Shown: positions 12,554-24,806 of the stretch, in pieces
How positions within the stretch are numbered: position 1 is the stretch's first letter
How the letters are laid out: each line of letters begins with the position of its first letter
Source of the DNA: Lactifluus volemus
Taxonomy: Eukaryota; Basidiomycota; Agaricomycetes; Russulales; Russulaceae
Direction: 5' to 3'
Length of the DNA stretch: 64,000 nucleotides
Assembly: GCA_022376515.1 (NCBI GenBank)
Contig: WTXI01000044.1
Coordinates: forward strand, 186,001-250,000
Translations under genes and position numbers: made by a program
Notes under the pieces: model-generated
Seen by the model: the letters and a program-made list of their open reading frames with translations, nothing else
Databases searched by the model: none
What the model was told of the DNA's origin: nothing

Positions 12554-13463
12554 CTATCGCCTTACACCATGACCCCATCGTTGCCGGTCTCCTGCACGTT
12601 CTCGCTCGTGCTCACCATCGTCATCACTGTGTTGAGGTGGTCGGGGTCGCCGCACGGAATGACTCTCAGGTTCCCGGCGATGAGGCGACCTCGAACGCTC
12701 GCGAAACCGGCTGCCGACGGGGCTGTGATGATCGCGCGAACGTCTGTATCCATTATCACGATGCTCATCGCGATCTGCGGCGTCATAAGAGTGATACCGT
12801 TTGGGTGAAGGGGAGCGACTGTCGCGGCGCCGGCGGACAGGCGTTCGGGAGAGGGAAGGTGAGCGGTCGTGATGTCGACCGCCGCGTGCGCTCCGCTGCT
12901 CCTTGCGCGCTGCCTTTTCTGCTTTCCTAACCGCTTTTTCCTCCCTACGCTGAGCCTTGCGCAATCTACGCTCTGCCCTGTCCGCAGCTCTCACCGCTGC
13001 ATCCGGGTTCACATCCACACCGGCGGCTGATGGGACAGGGATAGGAATCGCATTCGTTCCCGTACCTTGACCACTTGACTGTGGATCCTTCTTAGATGGG
13101 CCAAAGCCACTGTAGGGATGAAATGAGTCTTGGGGTGAGGGCAGGGTATAATGGGAAAAGGCACACAGGGCGACGGAAAGGGCCTCGGCTTCAGCTTCTT
13201 TGATCTTGCGAATTTCTTCTGCGCGTCCTTCTTCTGATGAATTTGTATCGCGATTGTACCAATGGATGTCCTTATTCTTTTGCCAGCGGCCAGTGGGGGC
13301 ATTAATACTATGGCCGAGATAGTTCTGTGAGAAGGGATTTGTTAAAAGGTTTTTTATTATTAATAAGTAAATAACGGACCTCACGGTCCTTGTCAGCAGA
13401 GACATCAGACCATGTAAATTCTGCTTGACCACCACGAGTACCACCACGGATGGGTTCGTACAT
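12554..13463 (-). CDS. MMtag-domain protein (MMTA2-like)
   Basis: Three exons (13463-13380, 13324-13167, 13109-12554) join in phase to about 265 residues. The N-terminus MYEPIRGGTRGGQAEFTW followed by DKDRE-NYLGHSINAPTGRWQ, HWYNR and an acidic/alanine helix ending in VALGFGP is the signature of the MMtag domain (multiple myeloma tumour-associated protein 2, also called kinase phosphorylation protein). It is a small conserved nuclear domain of unclear biochemical role. The C-terminal half is a charged coiled segment (RAERRLRKAQRREEKAVRK) followed by an Arg/Ser- and Asp/His-rich tail, suggesting association with splicing or RNA-processing bodies. The gene is divergent from the PWWP gene with a 249-bp gap. 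Start and first splice are supported because they rebuild the conserved N-terminus exactly. Confidence 0.92.
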
Positions 13464-13712
13464 GTTCGGTTCAAGTCAGGTCACATGCTCACGGGCCTCA
13501 AATGTCCGTTAAACGGCAAGTTCCGGATGATCACGATGGAAAACGCCGAGAGTGGTGGCTTGTTGGCTCGTTTCTCATTTCTCGTCGACTTCGTCCCGTT
13601 CTCTCTTTTCCTCGCCCGCGCCCTTCCCATACCCTATTCTCAAAAAACTTCTTCTTCCTCATTCTCACTCTCGACAGAGTTTCTTCACTTACGCGTTTAA
13701 CGTTTAAATATC
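13464..13712. promoter_or_regulatory. probable shared bidirectional promoter
   Basis: Only 249 bp separate the start codons of the MMtag gene (minus) and the PWWP gene (plus), so both promoters must lie here or overlap the first exons. The side next to the PWWP gene is rich in CTTC/TTCTC pyrimidine runs, common just upstream of fungal start sites. No clear TATA box is visible. Confidence 0.5.
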
Positions 13713-15169
13713 ATGGTTAAGGGGTCAAAGTCGGATAAGGAGACCACATATGAGTTTCGCGATATTGTCCTCGCGAAAGTACGCGGATATCCCCCGTGGC
13801 CTGGCATGGTAAGTAACGTTCGTCCTCTATGGCTTTCAGAATAGCTTACTTCCCCCTCCCTTCTCTTAGGTCGTCGACCCCAGGCTGTATCAAAAGAGGT
13901 GCTCAGAGAGCGTCCTCAAAACAAAAAATCATCCTTTTATTGTGTACGATTCTTTCCTAAAGGTGATCAGTAAGTCACATCCTACTCTCCCTCATGCAAT
14001 GCTTTTAAAGCTAGCTCAGCGCATGGCTTGTCTCCAAGGACATCTCGCGACTCAAGACACATGAGATCGAAGCCTTCATCAATGAACCCAGCAAGCGTAG
14101 CGGTGAATTGCTTGATGGCTATAAAGTCGCTCTCGACCCTGCCAAATGGGAGGAAGAACAAGAGCTCAAGCGTGCCAATGCCGAAGAGGAAGAGGCGAAT
14201 GCTGAAGTTGACCAACTCGATGGAGAGACAGATGGGTTGGACGCCGACGCCGACGCCGATGCTGACGAACCTCCATCCAAGTCTAAGAAGCGCAGGCGTG
14301 AGTCTGAGACAAAGCCCAAGGTACGCTCCAAGACTTCTGGAAAGAAGGACAAGGATACAGACTCCGCGAAGCGCAAGACAACTGGTAAGCGCAACGGCGC
14401 CAGAAGCAAGGCGCTCGTCGAGTCTGAGGATGATGGAGCCGCAGAGGCTGATGGGGATGATGACGATGATGCAGGCCCAAGCAAACACGCCGCTTCGCCG
14501 CCGGCCGCCAAGAAACCCAAAAAGGATGATGATCGTGCGTCCTTCTGACTTTCACGGCCCTTCACGACAAGCTAAAGCTTTCTTCTCAGCTTTGGCCGGC
14601 GATCCTGAAGCCGTCCGAGTGAGGGACTGGCGACACAAACTTCAGAAGACGTTCTTGAACGATAAGGGTACAGGACCCAAACCGGAGGTCAACTTTTTCC
14701 CTCCCCTTCGATCCTCTTTTTGCATGACTGACGGGACTCGTAGGAAATGCCTGCATGCAACGACTTGTTCACTGCTATCGAACAGTATGATAAAATGAAC
14801 ATCCACTATCTTTCGGTGCGTATGCTGTCAATTCAGGTCATTTTTCCTCATGTTGATAGTTTGTAGTACTCGAAAATTGGCAAAGTTATGCGTCATATAC
14901 ATATGCAGCCATCGGATAAGGTCCCGCGTGATGATGAATTCCATTTCCGCTCACGCGCCAAGGCGCTAGTGGACAAGTGGCATGTCATCCTCAGCGCAAA
15001 TAAGGAGGGCACAAATGGCACCCCTGCTGGGTCGAGTCCCACTGCTCCGCCAAAACCTGACAAGGTAGACGAAGATGCGCCGAATGGAACTGTTGCTGTT
15101 CCTACTACTGAGATCGTCCCAGCTGCAGACGGGACAACGTCAGTGGATGTGACCATGGCGGAAGGGTAG
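13713..15169 (+). CDS. PWWP-domain chromatin protein
   Basis: Six exons (13713-13808, 13884-13969, 14020-14534, 14590-14687, 14744-14815, 14867-15169) join in phase to about 389 residues. The PWWP domain starts near residue 14 (FRDIVLAKVRGYPPWPGM; core PPWP at 27-30) and continues over the first two introns to YCVRFFPKGDHAWL and a helix ELLDGYK. PWWP domains bind DNA together with methylated histone H3 (typically K36). The middle is an acidic and basic disordered linker with a DADADADAD run and KK-rich nuclear-localisation-like stretches. The C-terminal exons form a helical segment (DWRHKLQKTFL, FTAIEQYDKMNIHYLSYSKIGKVMRHI, FRSRAKALVDKW) that resembles the TFIIS-N/LEDGF-type bundle often paired with PWWP. 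It probably acts in transcribed chromatin; which complex it joins cannot be told. Confidence 0.9.
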
Positions 15170-17565
15170 ATTCATGCCCAGGTTGTCCGTATCTGTATGC
15201 CTAACCATCTCAAAGTGCCCATGCCCGGTGGGTCTTGAATTAAGACCACGCATGCTCTACTGCGAGTCATATTCCTTCTTGCTGTAACGATATGTAGTTT
15301 CTCGCTCTGATCGTTCTTATTTTTTTCGAAATGTTTTTCTTTCAAGCCTGGTATCGTATGCTGGAATGAACGTTGTCGATAGTCAGACCAGTGACGGCCC
15401 TCGCAGAACTTATGTCGTTTACAATCTTCAACCTATCCACTATACATGCGCGGGGCTCAGTATTCGTCTCAAACCATATGATAACTCATGTACCAAGTCA
15501 CTTCCGAAGGGCGGGTATCACACGTGACAGAATCAGAGAAAGCCCTTATAGGAAAGTATGTCTCACGGGGTAGCGGACGCTCATGACGGTGGTACTGTAA
15601 TATGTACGTCGAGACAATATGCCTAATCGAACGTTGCGGGATTGAGAGATGGTGCACTCAGCCTTAGATGGGCATTCAGCGGTATTCCTAGCGATGACAT
15701 CTCACCCGTTCTTGAAGGTAAAAATCAAGCAATACCGTTTCATCGTCTGAAATACAATATGCCGGCTGATCGGGTAAAAATCCTTGTCATCAGGAAAACA
15801 GGAACTTGCCTAGGGCGGCCTAGTTGGAGCTATCCGATACATAGGCGGTGTAGCCTCGTAGGCAAATCCTTTGTGTCCTGATGTAGACGTCAACAAGGAA
15901 TCGCAAGCTCGAGAAAGCGCCATCAGAACATCACCGGCACTAAACCGATGCGACGACGCGACACGCGAGAGAAGGGAGAAAAGGGGCTGCCCTTACAGTA
16001 GTTCATCCGAAGTATTTAACTAGTCCATCTATAACTAATGTACCTCACTAGTGAAGCGAGTAAGACGAGTGGTATAATGACCAAGTGAGAGTCGTCGACT
16101 CCCGGGCCATCGCAGCCCGGAACGGCCGCTCGATCTGTAGGTGAGGCGAGTGTTCGTTACCTGCGAGAAAGCTAAATAAGCTACATAAAAAAGGGTGTCC
16201 GATTCGAAAACACGTATCGTAGTTGACGGCTGTGAGGGCAACGGGGAGCGGTCGTCATCCACGCCAGGTCGTCTCGCCGGGCTCCTTCTGCCTCTGCACT
16301 TGATCCGACCCGTCGACTGAGTCGGCCTCCAGCATCTCCTCCCAAACCGGTAAATTCCCCAGCATGTACCCCGTTCCTACGTGACCGTGGAGTGACTCAT
16401 ATGTCGTTCTCGCAAATGACATATCTCAATTTGTGCATATCGGTACATGGAGGGTTACAACTTGAACTCAAGGACACCTTGGAGGATCAGCGGCGTACGG
16501 CCTATCAATATATCAATCTGTGGGTCATCCCGGCTTCAGGACCGCGCGCACGACGGGAAGGAGTTCGTCTCATTGCCTGGCGGTCACAGGCATCAGCCCC
16601 TATCGTGCCAGGATCTGGATACGAGCTTCGACATGCGAAGAGGTCCATTGAAGCACGAGGTTTATAACTGGCCAGAGGACACCCACTTTCGTGTATATAT
16701 GGATGAACATTATATAGAAATGGGACCGGTGATGGGCCTAATGTATCAGTACCATGAGCATCTCCGGCGGGACCAGATACGCGCGAAGTCCTAATCAGAA
16801 CTCGAACGGGTCCTAGAGGCTTGGAGTCGCCTGAGATGGCACCCCTACAGAACCACAGAGATATGGGACTAGCATTGCGGGGGCCAGAACTTGACAATCG
16901 AATATTCAAGTTCAGGATCAGGAATGATTGTGAGAACGACGCCGGGTTGTCGGGGTGACGTTGACAAGGATCGTGGTTGGTTAGTAACTTATACAGTCCT
17001 GTAGTGGGTTTTGAATTGTCTTTCTTGTCAAGCAAAAAAAAAAAACTGGCATCAAAGTGTCTTAGACATATTACTACACCGGAGCCCTCTCAAGTCTTAA
17101 TTCTTCCCTAATAAGAAGGGTAATTTACTGTTCCGTGCTTTCTTTTTTAAAGAACACTCCCATGGGTTGCGTTGCTTTGATGTGTTTTAGCGCCGAGCAG
17201 CATTACGCATCCTGTTCTCACCTCATTAGGCCTACATACTCAATTCCTACTTCTATCAAGACAGAAAGATTTCTTCTACTTTTCTCATCAAAAAAAAAAA
17301 ATTGTGGTTGGGTGTCAAGAAAATTTGACCTGTACCATTCAACATTGCGGGGAAGGTTACCAACATCAATTGCACAAATTGAGTATGCCTCGGCCGCGGC
17401 GTTTGCAAGGCGCGCCTCCCATGATCACCAATTGGGTTTTTGACCTACTGTATCTGTATTTGCCGCATTGCAACTTTTTCAAGTTAAATACAGGCATGTC
17501 TGGCGTGCTCACTGCAGTGTCCCATCCCCATATACTTCCCCTTGTCTCGAACTCCACTATCCTTC
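15170..17565. other. gap with one unassigned reading frame
   Basis: No recognised gene. A plus-strand frame (16447-16794, 115 codons) ends in a stretch that looks protein-like (HEVYNWPEDTHFRVYMDEHY), but it has no known family and no clear splice partners; it may be an orphan exon or a relic. Poly-A runs at about 17035 and 17290 flank an AT-rich stretch. The right end should carry the promoter of the secreted-protein gene at 17566. Confidence 0.3.
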
Positions 17566-18982
17566 ATGGCTCGTAAATTCATCACACTCCTTTTCTCCGT
17601 ACTCATCGGTATCGGTGTCGCGCGCGCCGAGACGCACACCGTCCGTTTGAACAACCTGTGAGTACTGAAAATATCTGAGATTGTGCGTACAGCCGTGTTG
17701 ACTTCTGTACGTGGAGATGCGGCTACGGAACGGTGAGGATGTCATTTGTTACATGGGCTAGAGTGTGTGGAACTGAGATAGTGTGTGAGTATAGCCCCAG
17801 CTCATCCAGGGAAACGAGGTCCTCTCCAGTGGCTCGGACACACATTCAATGGGCCAGGTAACTCCTTGATTGCGTCCGTATATTTTATCCGTTGCCCCCT
17901 GTATTGCCCGCGTATTGACTCTGTCCTCCTCCTAGTTACCTACAAACTGGTGCGTATTGAATAAATCAACATGCTGTGGGCACGATGACACAGATGACCT
18001 AATGTGTACTCGTCAGGTCCGTGCGGGTTCAATGGGGAACAGTGTTTACTTGTGGAAATCAACTTGAATAATCCTGGGTGCCCTGGGTGTGGGTCATTCG
18101 CGGATATGTCCTCATTTCACCGTACGTAACCTCATTGTCTCAAAGATCCCTTATGGCATATGACCATTTCCCAGACACAAGTTGAATGTCCCAATCAACC
18201 TCAGGTAGCTCGATGTGCACGTCTTGTTATCCGCAGTGCTGATGGGAATTGTAGCTGGATCAATGGCTGCGATGGCCAGGGTGTTTCTTGTACGGCCAAC
18301 CATGTCACTTATGAGTCTTTTGAAGGCTAAGTGTCTGCGCAGGTTCAACACCTGACTGCTTAACAGCGTACCATGAGTCGAATAACAATCAAGTCCTAAT
18401 CTCTTGCCAGACTGACAATGTGAGGTTCCGTGAAACTCCACCCTGTCCCGTAGCTAATGCCCTCTAGGTTGGCCTCGAGATCACGTTCTGCCCAAATGGT
18501 AGCGCGGTGCCTCCTACCCGACCCTTTTTCGCTACAAACGAGACTTGGCCACTCAACCCGCACAAACCGTCGGGGGAGTTGCGAGCCCTGTTGCCCCGAC
18601 GCAAGCCACACAAGCTAGCTCCAGTGCCTCTGATTCACCAGACACCGTTGCGGGTGCGAGCCCTGTGGCCTCGACGCAAACCACGCAAGCTGGCTCCAGT
18701 CCCTCGGCTCCATCAAACACCGATGCGGGTGCGAGCCCTGTGGCCCAGACGCAATCTGCACAACCTAGCTCCAGTTTCTCTGCTCCACCAAACACCGATG
18801 CGGGTGCGAGCCCTGTATCCCCAACGCAAACCACGCAAGCTAGCTCCAGTTCCTCTGCTTCACCAATCACCGGTGGGGGTGCGTGCCATGTGGCCCAGAC
18901 GCAAACCACACCAGTTAGCCCTAGTTACTCCACCCCACTTTCCGAGCGCAGGATGATGCGTGGTCGCCGCATCCACGTATAA
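17566..18982 (+). CDS. secreted glycopeptide-like protein with repeat tail
   Basis: The start gives a clear signal peptide (MARKFITLLFSVLIGIGVARA) followed by ETHTVRLNNLCGYGTPQLIQG. Later exons read YLQTGPCGFNGEQC, PGCGSFADMS, HKLNVPINL, WINGCDGQG, LTAYHESNNNQVLISCQTDN and VGLEITFCPNG. This cysteine-containing pattern is that of the small secreted 'glycopeptide' proteins common in Agaricomycetes, whose function is not known. Proposed exons: 17566-17657, 17717-17732, 17795-17857, 17936-17949, 18017-18125, 18175-18204, 18255 to about 18303, 18343-18419 and 18468 onward. Two joins do not keep phase (17857 to 17936, and about 18303 to 18343), so the gene may be slightly damaged or use unusual sites. 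After CPNG the splice-derived frame enters a 75-bp tandem repeat as an Arg/Pro-rich tail (stop near 18956). The neighbouring frame encodes a Ser/Thr/Pro-rich mucin-like tail (stop 18982), which would suit a secreted protein better. Confidence 0.7.
18581..18955 (+). repeat. 75-bp tandem repeat, about five units
   Basis: Units start with GCGAGCCCTGT at 18581, 18656, 18731 and 18806, and with a diverged start at 18881, a constant 75-bp period (25 codons). The repeat lies in the last exon of the secreted protein gene. Because 75 is a multiple of three and the unit lacks stops in at least three frames, both plus-strand frames and one minus-strand frame stay open through it. Confidence 0.93.
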
Positions 18983-21900
18983 GTCGGTGCGGGCTTTAGT
19001 ATAGGCCTCTACGCGCATCTTCGTGCTCAAGTCTCAACAACGCTTCTTGATACTCTATTTATTTCCCATCGTTTCTCTTTCCTATTACACACTGGCATGT
19101 GTATGTATCGCGCACTCAGATGTCGCGCCATTGGCGGCTGGTTGACACGCCCCAATCTTTTATCCCTGTTCCATATTGCTTGCTGTTCTGGTGACAGTTG
19201 ATATATATTCCCAAGCATTCTTCGTGACTCATTGGGATGCACACGCGGGCCTGCGATTCCTTATGTCATGACATGCCATTCAGTCTTGAATTCATCCTCA
19301 AAGGTTGCACCCAATCGCCTTTCTCGCTACGTGCGCCTTTGTCCGAGTCCCAGCTGACAGGTGTAAGGTATCGTTCGGCAGTCACACTACGTGATTACTC
19401 CCTAGAGATTTTTGTATCTCTTGACAACGAGATCAACGAGGAGTCGGAAGCGATATCTGCCCATCGTTCATCAACCAAGACTCCTCGAAAGGGTCGTCGC
19501 GCAGAGAAGACCTGTTCAACCCTGGCCTAGTATTATCATACTATTATGGACAGCAGAGACCAGGAATAGCTCTGAACAGAGCATCTGACCTACCGCCCAC
19601 CAAAATTTCATCTCATCACAACCACCTTACCCTTATTACACGGGCCTACTAGATCTCGGAAAAGATCGCGATGATGCCAGGTATGTGTGTGAAGCTCTAC
19701 TAGAAAATGCAGTGAGCATTTGAATTCAACGAACTAATTCTCTTCGAATGATGGCTTTAGTACCCATTACTATGGTTCAAGCATGCGACATGCTTCCCAG
19801 TGTCATATGTGGACGAGAACCACAGCCTATCGGAATGAGATCTACATCGAGATGAGTGAAGTCCTGAGGACACTGTATAAAGTTGAGGCCTGAGGCGGAA
19901 GGACCGTTCAGCATATCATATCTGAACCGATAAAAGTACCCGTGAGGAAGATGAATCCCCATAACGTTACTTTCATAGTGGTTGGTTGCTCCAAGTGACA
20001 AACTTCTGGCTCAAAGGGGATTCCACCAAGCTGATTTCCTGCCGGTATTCAACTCGAATGAAACGAACGTGCATCCCAAGAAGGTAGGATGGATCTGGGT
20101 AAAACGAACGCAGGTTCGTAAGATCCTCTCCGAGATCTCGGCGCACCGGATGATAGACGTGACAACCGAGTACGACTACACGCAACCAAACCTGGGGAAT
20201 ATAGACTGCCCGATTCATCTGTGCCATGTCTATAATCCAAACTGGAGAGGCTAGGCGATCAAAGGGTGATGATGACAGAGCATCTGGTTTGTCCACACGA
20301 CTGCCCTCACTCCCCGACACTGTCGATGAGGCGTTGCATTACAGTAAGCCTTTTGGCGAGTCGTGTCCGCACCGAATTCGGAGTCGAATCAGGATACAGG
20401 GGAGAAAACAGCGCAGAGCTAGCGAAGGAAATGACAAATTTACACTCACTACTGGTTGAACTGTTTGAGAAATGATCCTCGCCTGGCGTGAGGGGGAATT
20501 TTAGTTCATGTACGAGTGCGCTCAGAGTCCCAACTGAAGGTGCGAAGAGGAGACTCGAAGCAGCACGACAATTACAGTACTGGACATTCCAGTAGGCCGC
20601 GCGACTTGCTTCGGCACCATGTTCTACGTCTCACGGTAACACAAGCCCAAGTTCGTTAGTGGGAGAGAGGCTCACGATGAGGGGACCATGCGTATGTAAT
20701 GTTTAGCCTATTCGCCGACCAATCTCCGAGTCGGGCAGGCAGTTCTTCAAGTTAACGTTAATCCCGTTACTATTCACTTCATTTCACCCGATTTCAAAGT
20801 TATTTGAAGAGCCGCCGTGCGCATACACCCCCTACACCATCCTAAACCTTGTAGGTAAACTGAAGGAGTTCGCGCCGCACATTGAAGCTACGTCCGAGTC
20901 AACAGCCTGAGTTCACTTCATTTCAAGGTTCGGTTCCAGAGTTGTACGAATTGATTAGTAGCCATATATATCAGATTGAATCGTAACGGGTATGTGGGAA
21001 CCATGTTGCTGTCCACGCCCCCATCATGATCCGCCCTGATATTTTGATAAGAGTTTGACAACCTTCTTGCTTAAGCACTCATCAGCGAATCCTAGACAGC
21101 CTCGCGGTGCAATTTTCTCAAAGATAACAACAACAAAAGGAACACCAGGGTAATGCCGCCCATGTTTCGCCTTTTCTTTGACCGTCTCGGGTTACGTATA
21201 ACACGAGCCCGGATGTCAAGATACACTACCATAAGTGACCGCAGCATAGTCATGAACGTGCATGAACGACGATAATGATACTGTGGACTAGTCTCTTTCG
21301 CGCGACGCTACCAAATCTGCTGATCATCGGAGGCAATTTTCGGTACGAAGGAGGCTTGCAGATCATCAAGTTTGTTGAACCAGGCACCACTTCCAAGACT
21401 GCGTTCTGCGATCACGACGTTGATGGATAGAGTTACAGTGGCTAAGGGTCTCTCGCACGGATGAAACAAGACCCCATAAATTGACTACCTTTTTCATGAA
21501 TGCCCAAGACCAGATGAGCAGAGTTGTTGCGCCCTCAGAGATGTGTGTTCGTAAGCGGGCCGGGATGCGTCCCGAGGCCCCGAGTCCTTTCAGACGATGA
21601 GTCACTGAATGGCATGCTTCTGGCTCAAATGAAACACACCGATCAGAAAAAATGCAGCTCATGCTAGGCACATGGGTGAGGAAAGGCACTTTGGAAGGAA
21701 AGGAGTCTGACAATCGATGCATTTCTTCCAAGTTACGTGGCGTATAGTTTTTACATCGTCACGTGATCTTACTCTTGTGAAACTGCGTGAAGAGATGCGT
21801 GAAGAGTGGAGCAGATTATCATAACTTACGTGGCCAGAGATGCGGAGAGCGGTGCGAGGATCCCGGCGCAAGGAAGTGAACGAAACGGAAAGTGTTCTTC

Positions 21901-23371
21901 CGAACTTCTGTCCGTTCGCAGCAGCAGTTGTACAGACATACTGTATAACGGCATCGCGGGATGTACTGTACCTTGTCCTGACTCGGTGAAATTCACACGT
22001 AGTATAAAAGAACGCGCGTACACGATCGGCACTGCGGAGTACAGTAGATGGAGTTCGGATGCTCCACAGAAACCAAATGGGATCGGAAGGGAAGGCTCAA
22101 TTCAAAAAAAAAACAATCGGACGGTGCGCCATCCGGTAAAAGCTAGACTATCTTTTAGTTAAGGTTTCCGACGGAGAAACTTTTTTAATTTTTTTTTTAC
22201 CAAGTCACCCTACCCCGCAGACTCTCACACAACCGGGTGAATTCACACGTTGGTCCAGTTCCGAAGTTTTCTCTCTTATCAGCTCCGAATGAACAACCCC
22301 GATACTCGGACTCAAAGAACTCCGATTCGTCCGACTCGCTCCGACCAGCCGTTCTATCGGAGGTAGGGAAGCCCCAGCGAACTCCGTTTGAATTGAGTTC
22401 GAAGGACCAAGGGGGAGGTCAGACAGTCCACACAGGAAAAGGTGCAGCTGCTCTTCTCTCTCACGCAGCGTAGGTGCGAAGAAGGACACGTCGGTTCCTG
22501 TCCGCAGCGATATGGTCCCATGGGAAATGAAACGCGCCTGCGGGATATTAAATGCTCACCTCAGTGAACACGAGGATTAAGCTACATGCGTGGTGGTGGC
22601 ACGGCGCCTTAATTTTATGTCCTATGGGATGGGGGTGGCTAATCTCTGCGGGTCCGACTAATGTCGCGGGAGGAGGACACGTATCAATTGTGGTGCATTC
22701 TCGCGGACTCTATTTGAGTCCCTCGAACTGGGGCACATTTGCGCAGTCATTGGCTCCGTATCGATGGCGGAATGATAACTTTGAGTCTCCTTGGCATGGA
22801 AATTCTTCTATGCCTTCTATGCACAGGCAAGGCGCATCTATGCGTGGCCTAGAACTCTTTGCGCGTCAAAGGATATCTGTGGCTCCAGCCTCTGATGATT
22901 CGAGCCGTGATCTTGTTATCGTGTCCATACTGGATCCCATTTTTAGCACAGGCACTAGTAGTGGCTGTATGACCAGCTCCAATCGGATTCTCCAGCGTTG
23001 CGTCGATTCTCCCCATCAATTGGGTGAGATAAGTCAATTAGAACATGAGTTGCCGCAATCGTGAATCAAATGAGTCAGGATAATATGACACGCGTTTGGT
23101 GCACACAAAGGGCATGAGGTTGCATCGCATTATACATCGTGTTAAGGAGCGTGGGGTTGGAGAAGACGTATCGAATAATGTTTAATCGTACCAATAACTT
23201 GTAAGTCTTATTTTGCATTGCAGGACAGTCAGAATCACTTTTCAACGTACGTGCGTGGTCAAGAGCATGAAATGTATGTATATGTCTGTATAAATGTGCA
23301 GAGGAAGAAAAAGAAAAAGAAAACCGTGATAGCATAGTACTGCTCGGCTTCCTGGAGGCGATAAGGGTGGA
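18983..23371. other. long gap without a recognised gene
   Basis: The 4.4-kb interval has scattered frames (19777-20001 minus, 19973-20320 minus, 21366-21731 minus, and the longest, 22552-23064 plus, 170 codons), none with motifs I can name. The 22552 frame contains Trp/Gly-rich segments but no signal peptide or domain, and may be chance. AT-rich poly-A/poly-T stretches occur near 22105 and 22190. Confidence 0.3.
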
Positions 23372-24806
23372 TCATGCAGTGCCGAGACTTCCGCTACGCG
23401 AGCGTGCCCCCCACGGCCACCATGAAGCGCGTTGCCTATCCTCTTCACTCACTGGGTCTTCATCTACACCGGGTGGCGCGCCAAGCCCTTCAACATTGGC
23501 GAAAGAGACATAGCCGTCGATGGTACGCAACTTGGCCGCAGCGCCCCGTGCGTCGAACGCCGATGGAGTTGGTGGCGCTGTTGCTTGTTGTCTCTGAACA
23601 TGGGGCCCAAACTGTTGGTGCGGGGGCTGATGAGCATGGAAAGGCAATGGCACGGCAGCAGCCGGGTGAGAATGATTCCGCGCACGTCCGCGGGTGTTCG
23701 CGGGGTGTGAGGATGTTTCCGGGAGCGCAGTGTAGAAAGGTGGCGACGGTGACGGTGACGGTGATAACGGCTGGCGATGGGATGACGCGGGGGAAGGAAG
23801 AGATGATGACTAGGAGTCTAGGTCAGCCATTCTGAACGCAACCTCAGGTGATGGGAAAAAGAAAGTCGGCCAGGAAGGGTGTGTAAAATGTATAGGGAGA
23901 GACGAATAGAAAGAGGTGGAGGGATACAGATTAGATGCTTACCTCTTGGGAGCTCGATGTTGAATCGTGGTCTGGATGGCGGCCGCGTGCTTGTGTAACA
24001 GCTGTGGGGGGAAAGTAGCTCTCAAGATGATGATTTTGAGGCACAGGGTGGCTATGAGGAAGTTTGACGTGAAAGAGGGTCGGGATGTGATCCTTTTCCC
24101 TAAGATCCGATTCACGACGACGGGAAAGGGTTTGGACGTCTCCAGAACTTTTAGATGCACGTTGAAGGGGCGGGGCATGGCCCTGGTGGTGCTGAGGGAA
24201 ATTGGAAAAGAGAAGGGAGACGTGGAGGGGATTAAGATGATCCTGATTGTCCTCGTCGTCGCTGTCGGTACAAGCACAATGAAACATCTCGCTAGATGTA
24301 CTTGGTATGCGACCAGGACGAGACTCGGTGTGAGGTATGCGGGAACGAGGGGAGATGGAGGCAGCACGATCGCGCCGGAGAGTCTCACGAAGAAGGACCT
24401 CCGAGCGGGATGAAGGCCGAGGATCGTGATGGAAAGACGAGTTATGAGATGGTGGGGGAGGGGCGAGTACTTGCGGGGACATTTTTGTCAAGGCAGGAAG
24501 TACAGGAGAGGAGGGGAGTAAAAAAGGGGAAGCGAGGAGCGAGGAGGAGCGAGGAGGGGTCGAGGGAGATGAGGTAGTAATATAGCGGGAGGGGGTCAAG
24601 GTGTTTGCCTCGTTGCTTTGCGGAGTTGAAGAAATAGCCGGATGTGAACGTTGAGGGTGGCAGGAGGAGGATGATGATGGAGATGGAGGTACGCTCGTAC
24701 GTGTGGAGAGGGGTGAAATGAGGGGCTTATGAGGGTCACTCACAGAAATAGCGGGAGGAAGGTCAGACCGCGAACTGGAACGCGAACGAAGTGGGTGTTG
24801 ATCCAT
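23372..24806 (-). CDS. Ser/Pro-rich hypothetical protein, two exons
   Basis: Exon 1 (24806-23943) and exon 2 (23809-23372) join in phase across a GTAAGC/CTAG intron to about 433 residues. The protein starts MDQHPLRSRSSSRSDLP. It is dominated by Ser, Pro and His, with low-complexity runs (SPSPSPSPP, APPPPS) and a small acidic patch CACTDSDDEDNQD. The C-terminal part is more ordered: AAKLRTIDGYVSFANVEGLG, then an acidic stretch and ASWWPWGARSRSGS. No known domain was recognised. Most of the chain is probably disordered; Ser-rich stretches with nearby Arg suggest phosphorylation. The opposite strand is also partly open because of composition. Confidence 0.65.

Noticed and set aside
14119..14565. 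148-codon minus-strand Ser-rich frame
   Set aside because: Antisense of the Asp/Glu/Lys-rich PWWP linker; open only because of composition.
14028..14798. 256-codon plus-strand frame in the PWWP gene
   Set aside because: Shadow frame of PWWP exon 3; the true frame continues the PWWP domain and the acidic linker.
23374..23835. 153-codon plus-strand frame
   Set aside because: Antisense to exon 2 and the intron of the Ser/Pro-rich gene, whose exons join in phase.
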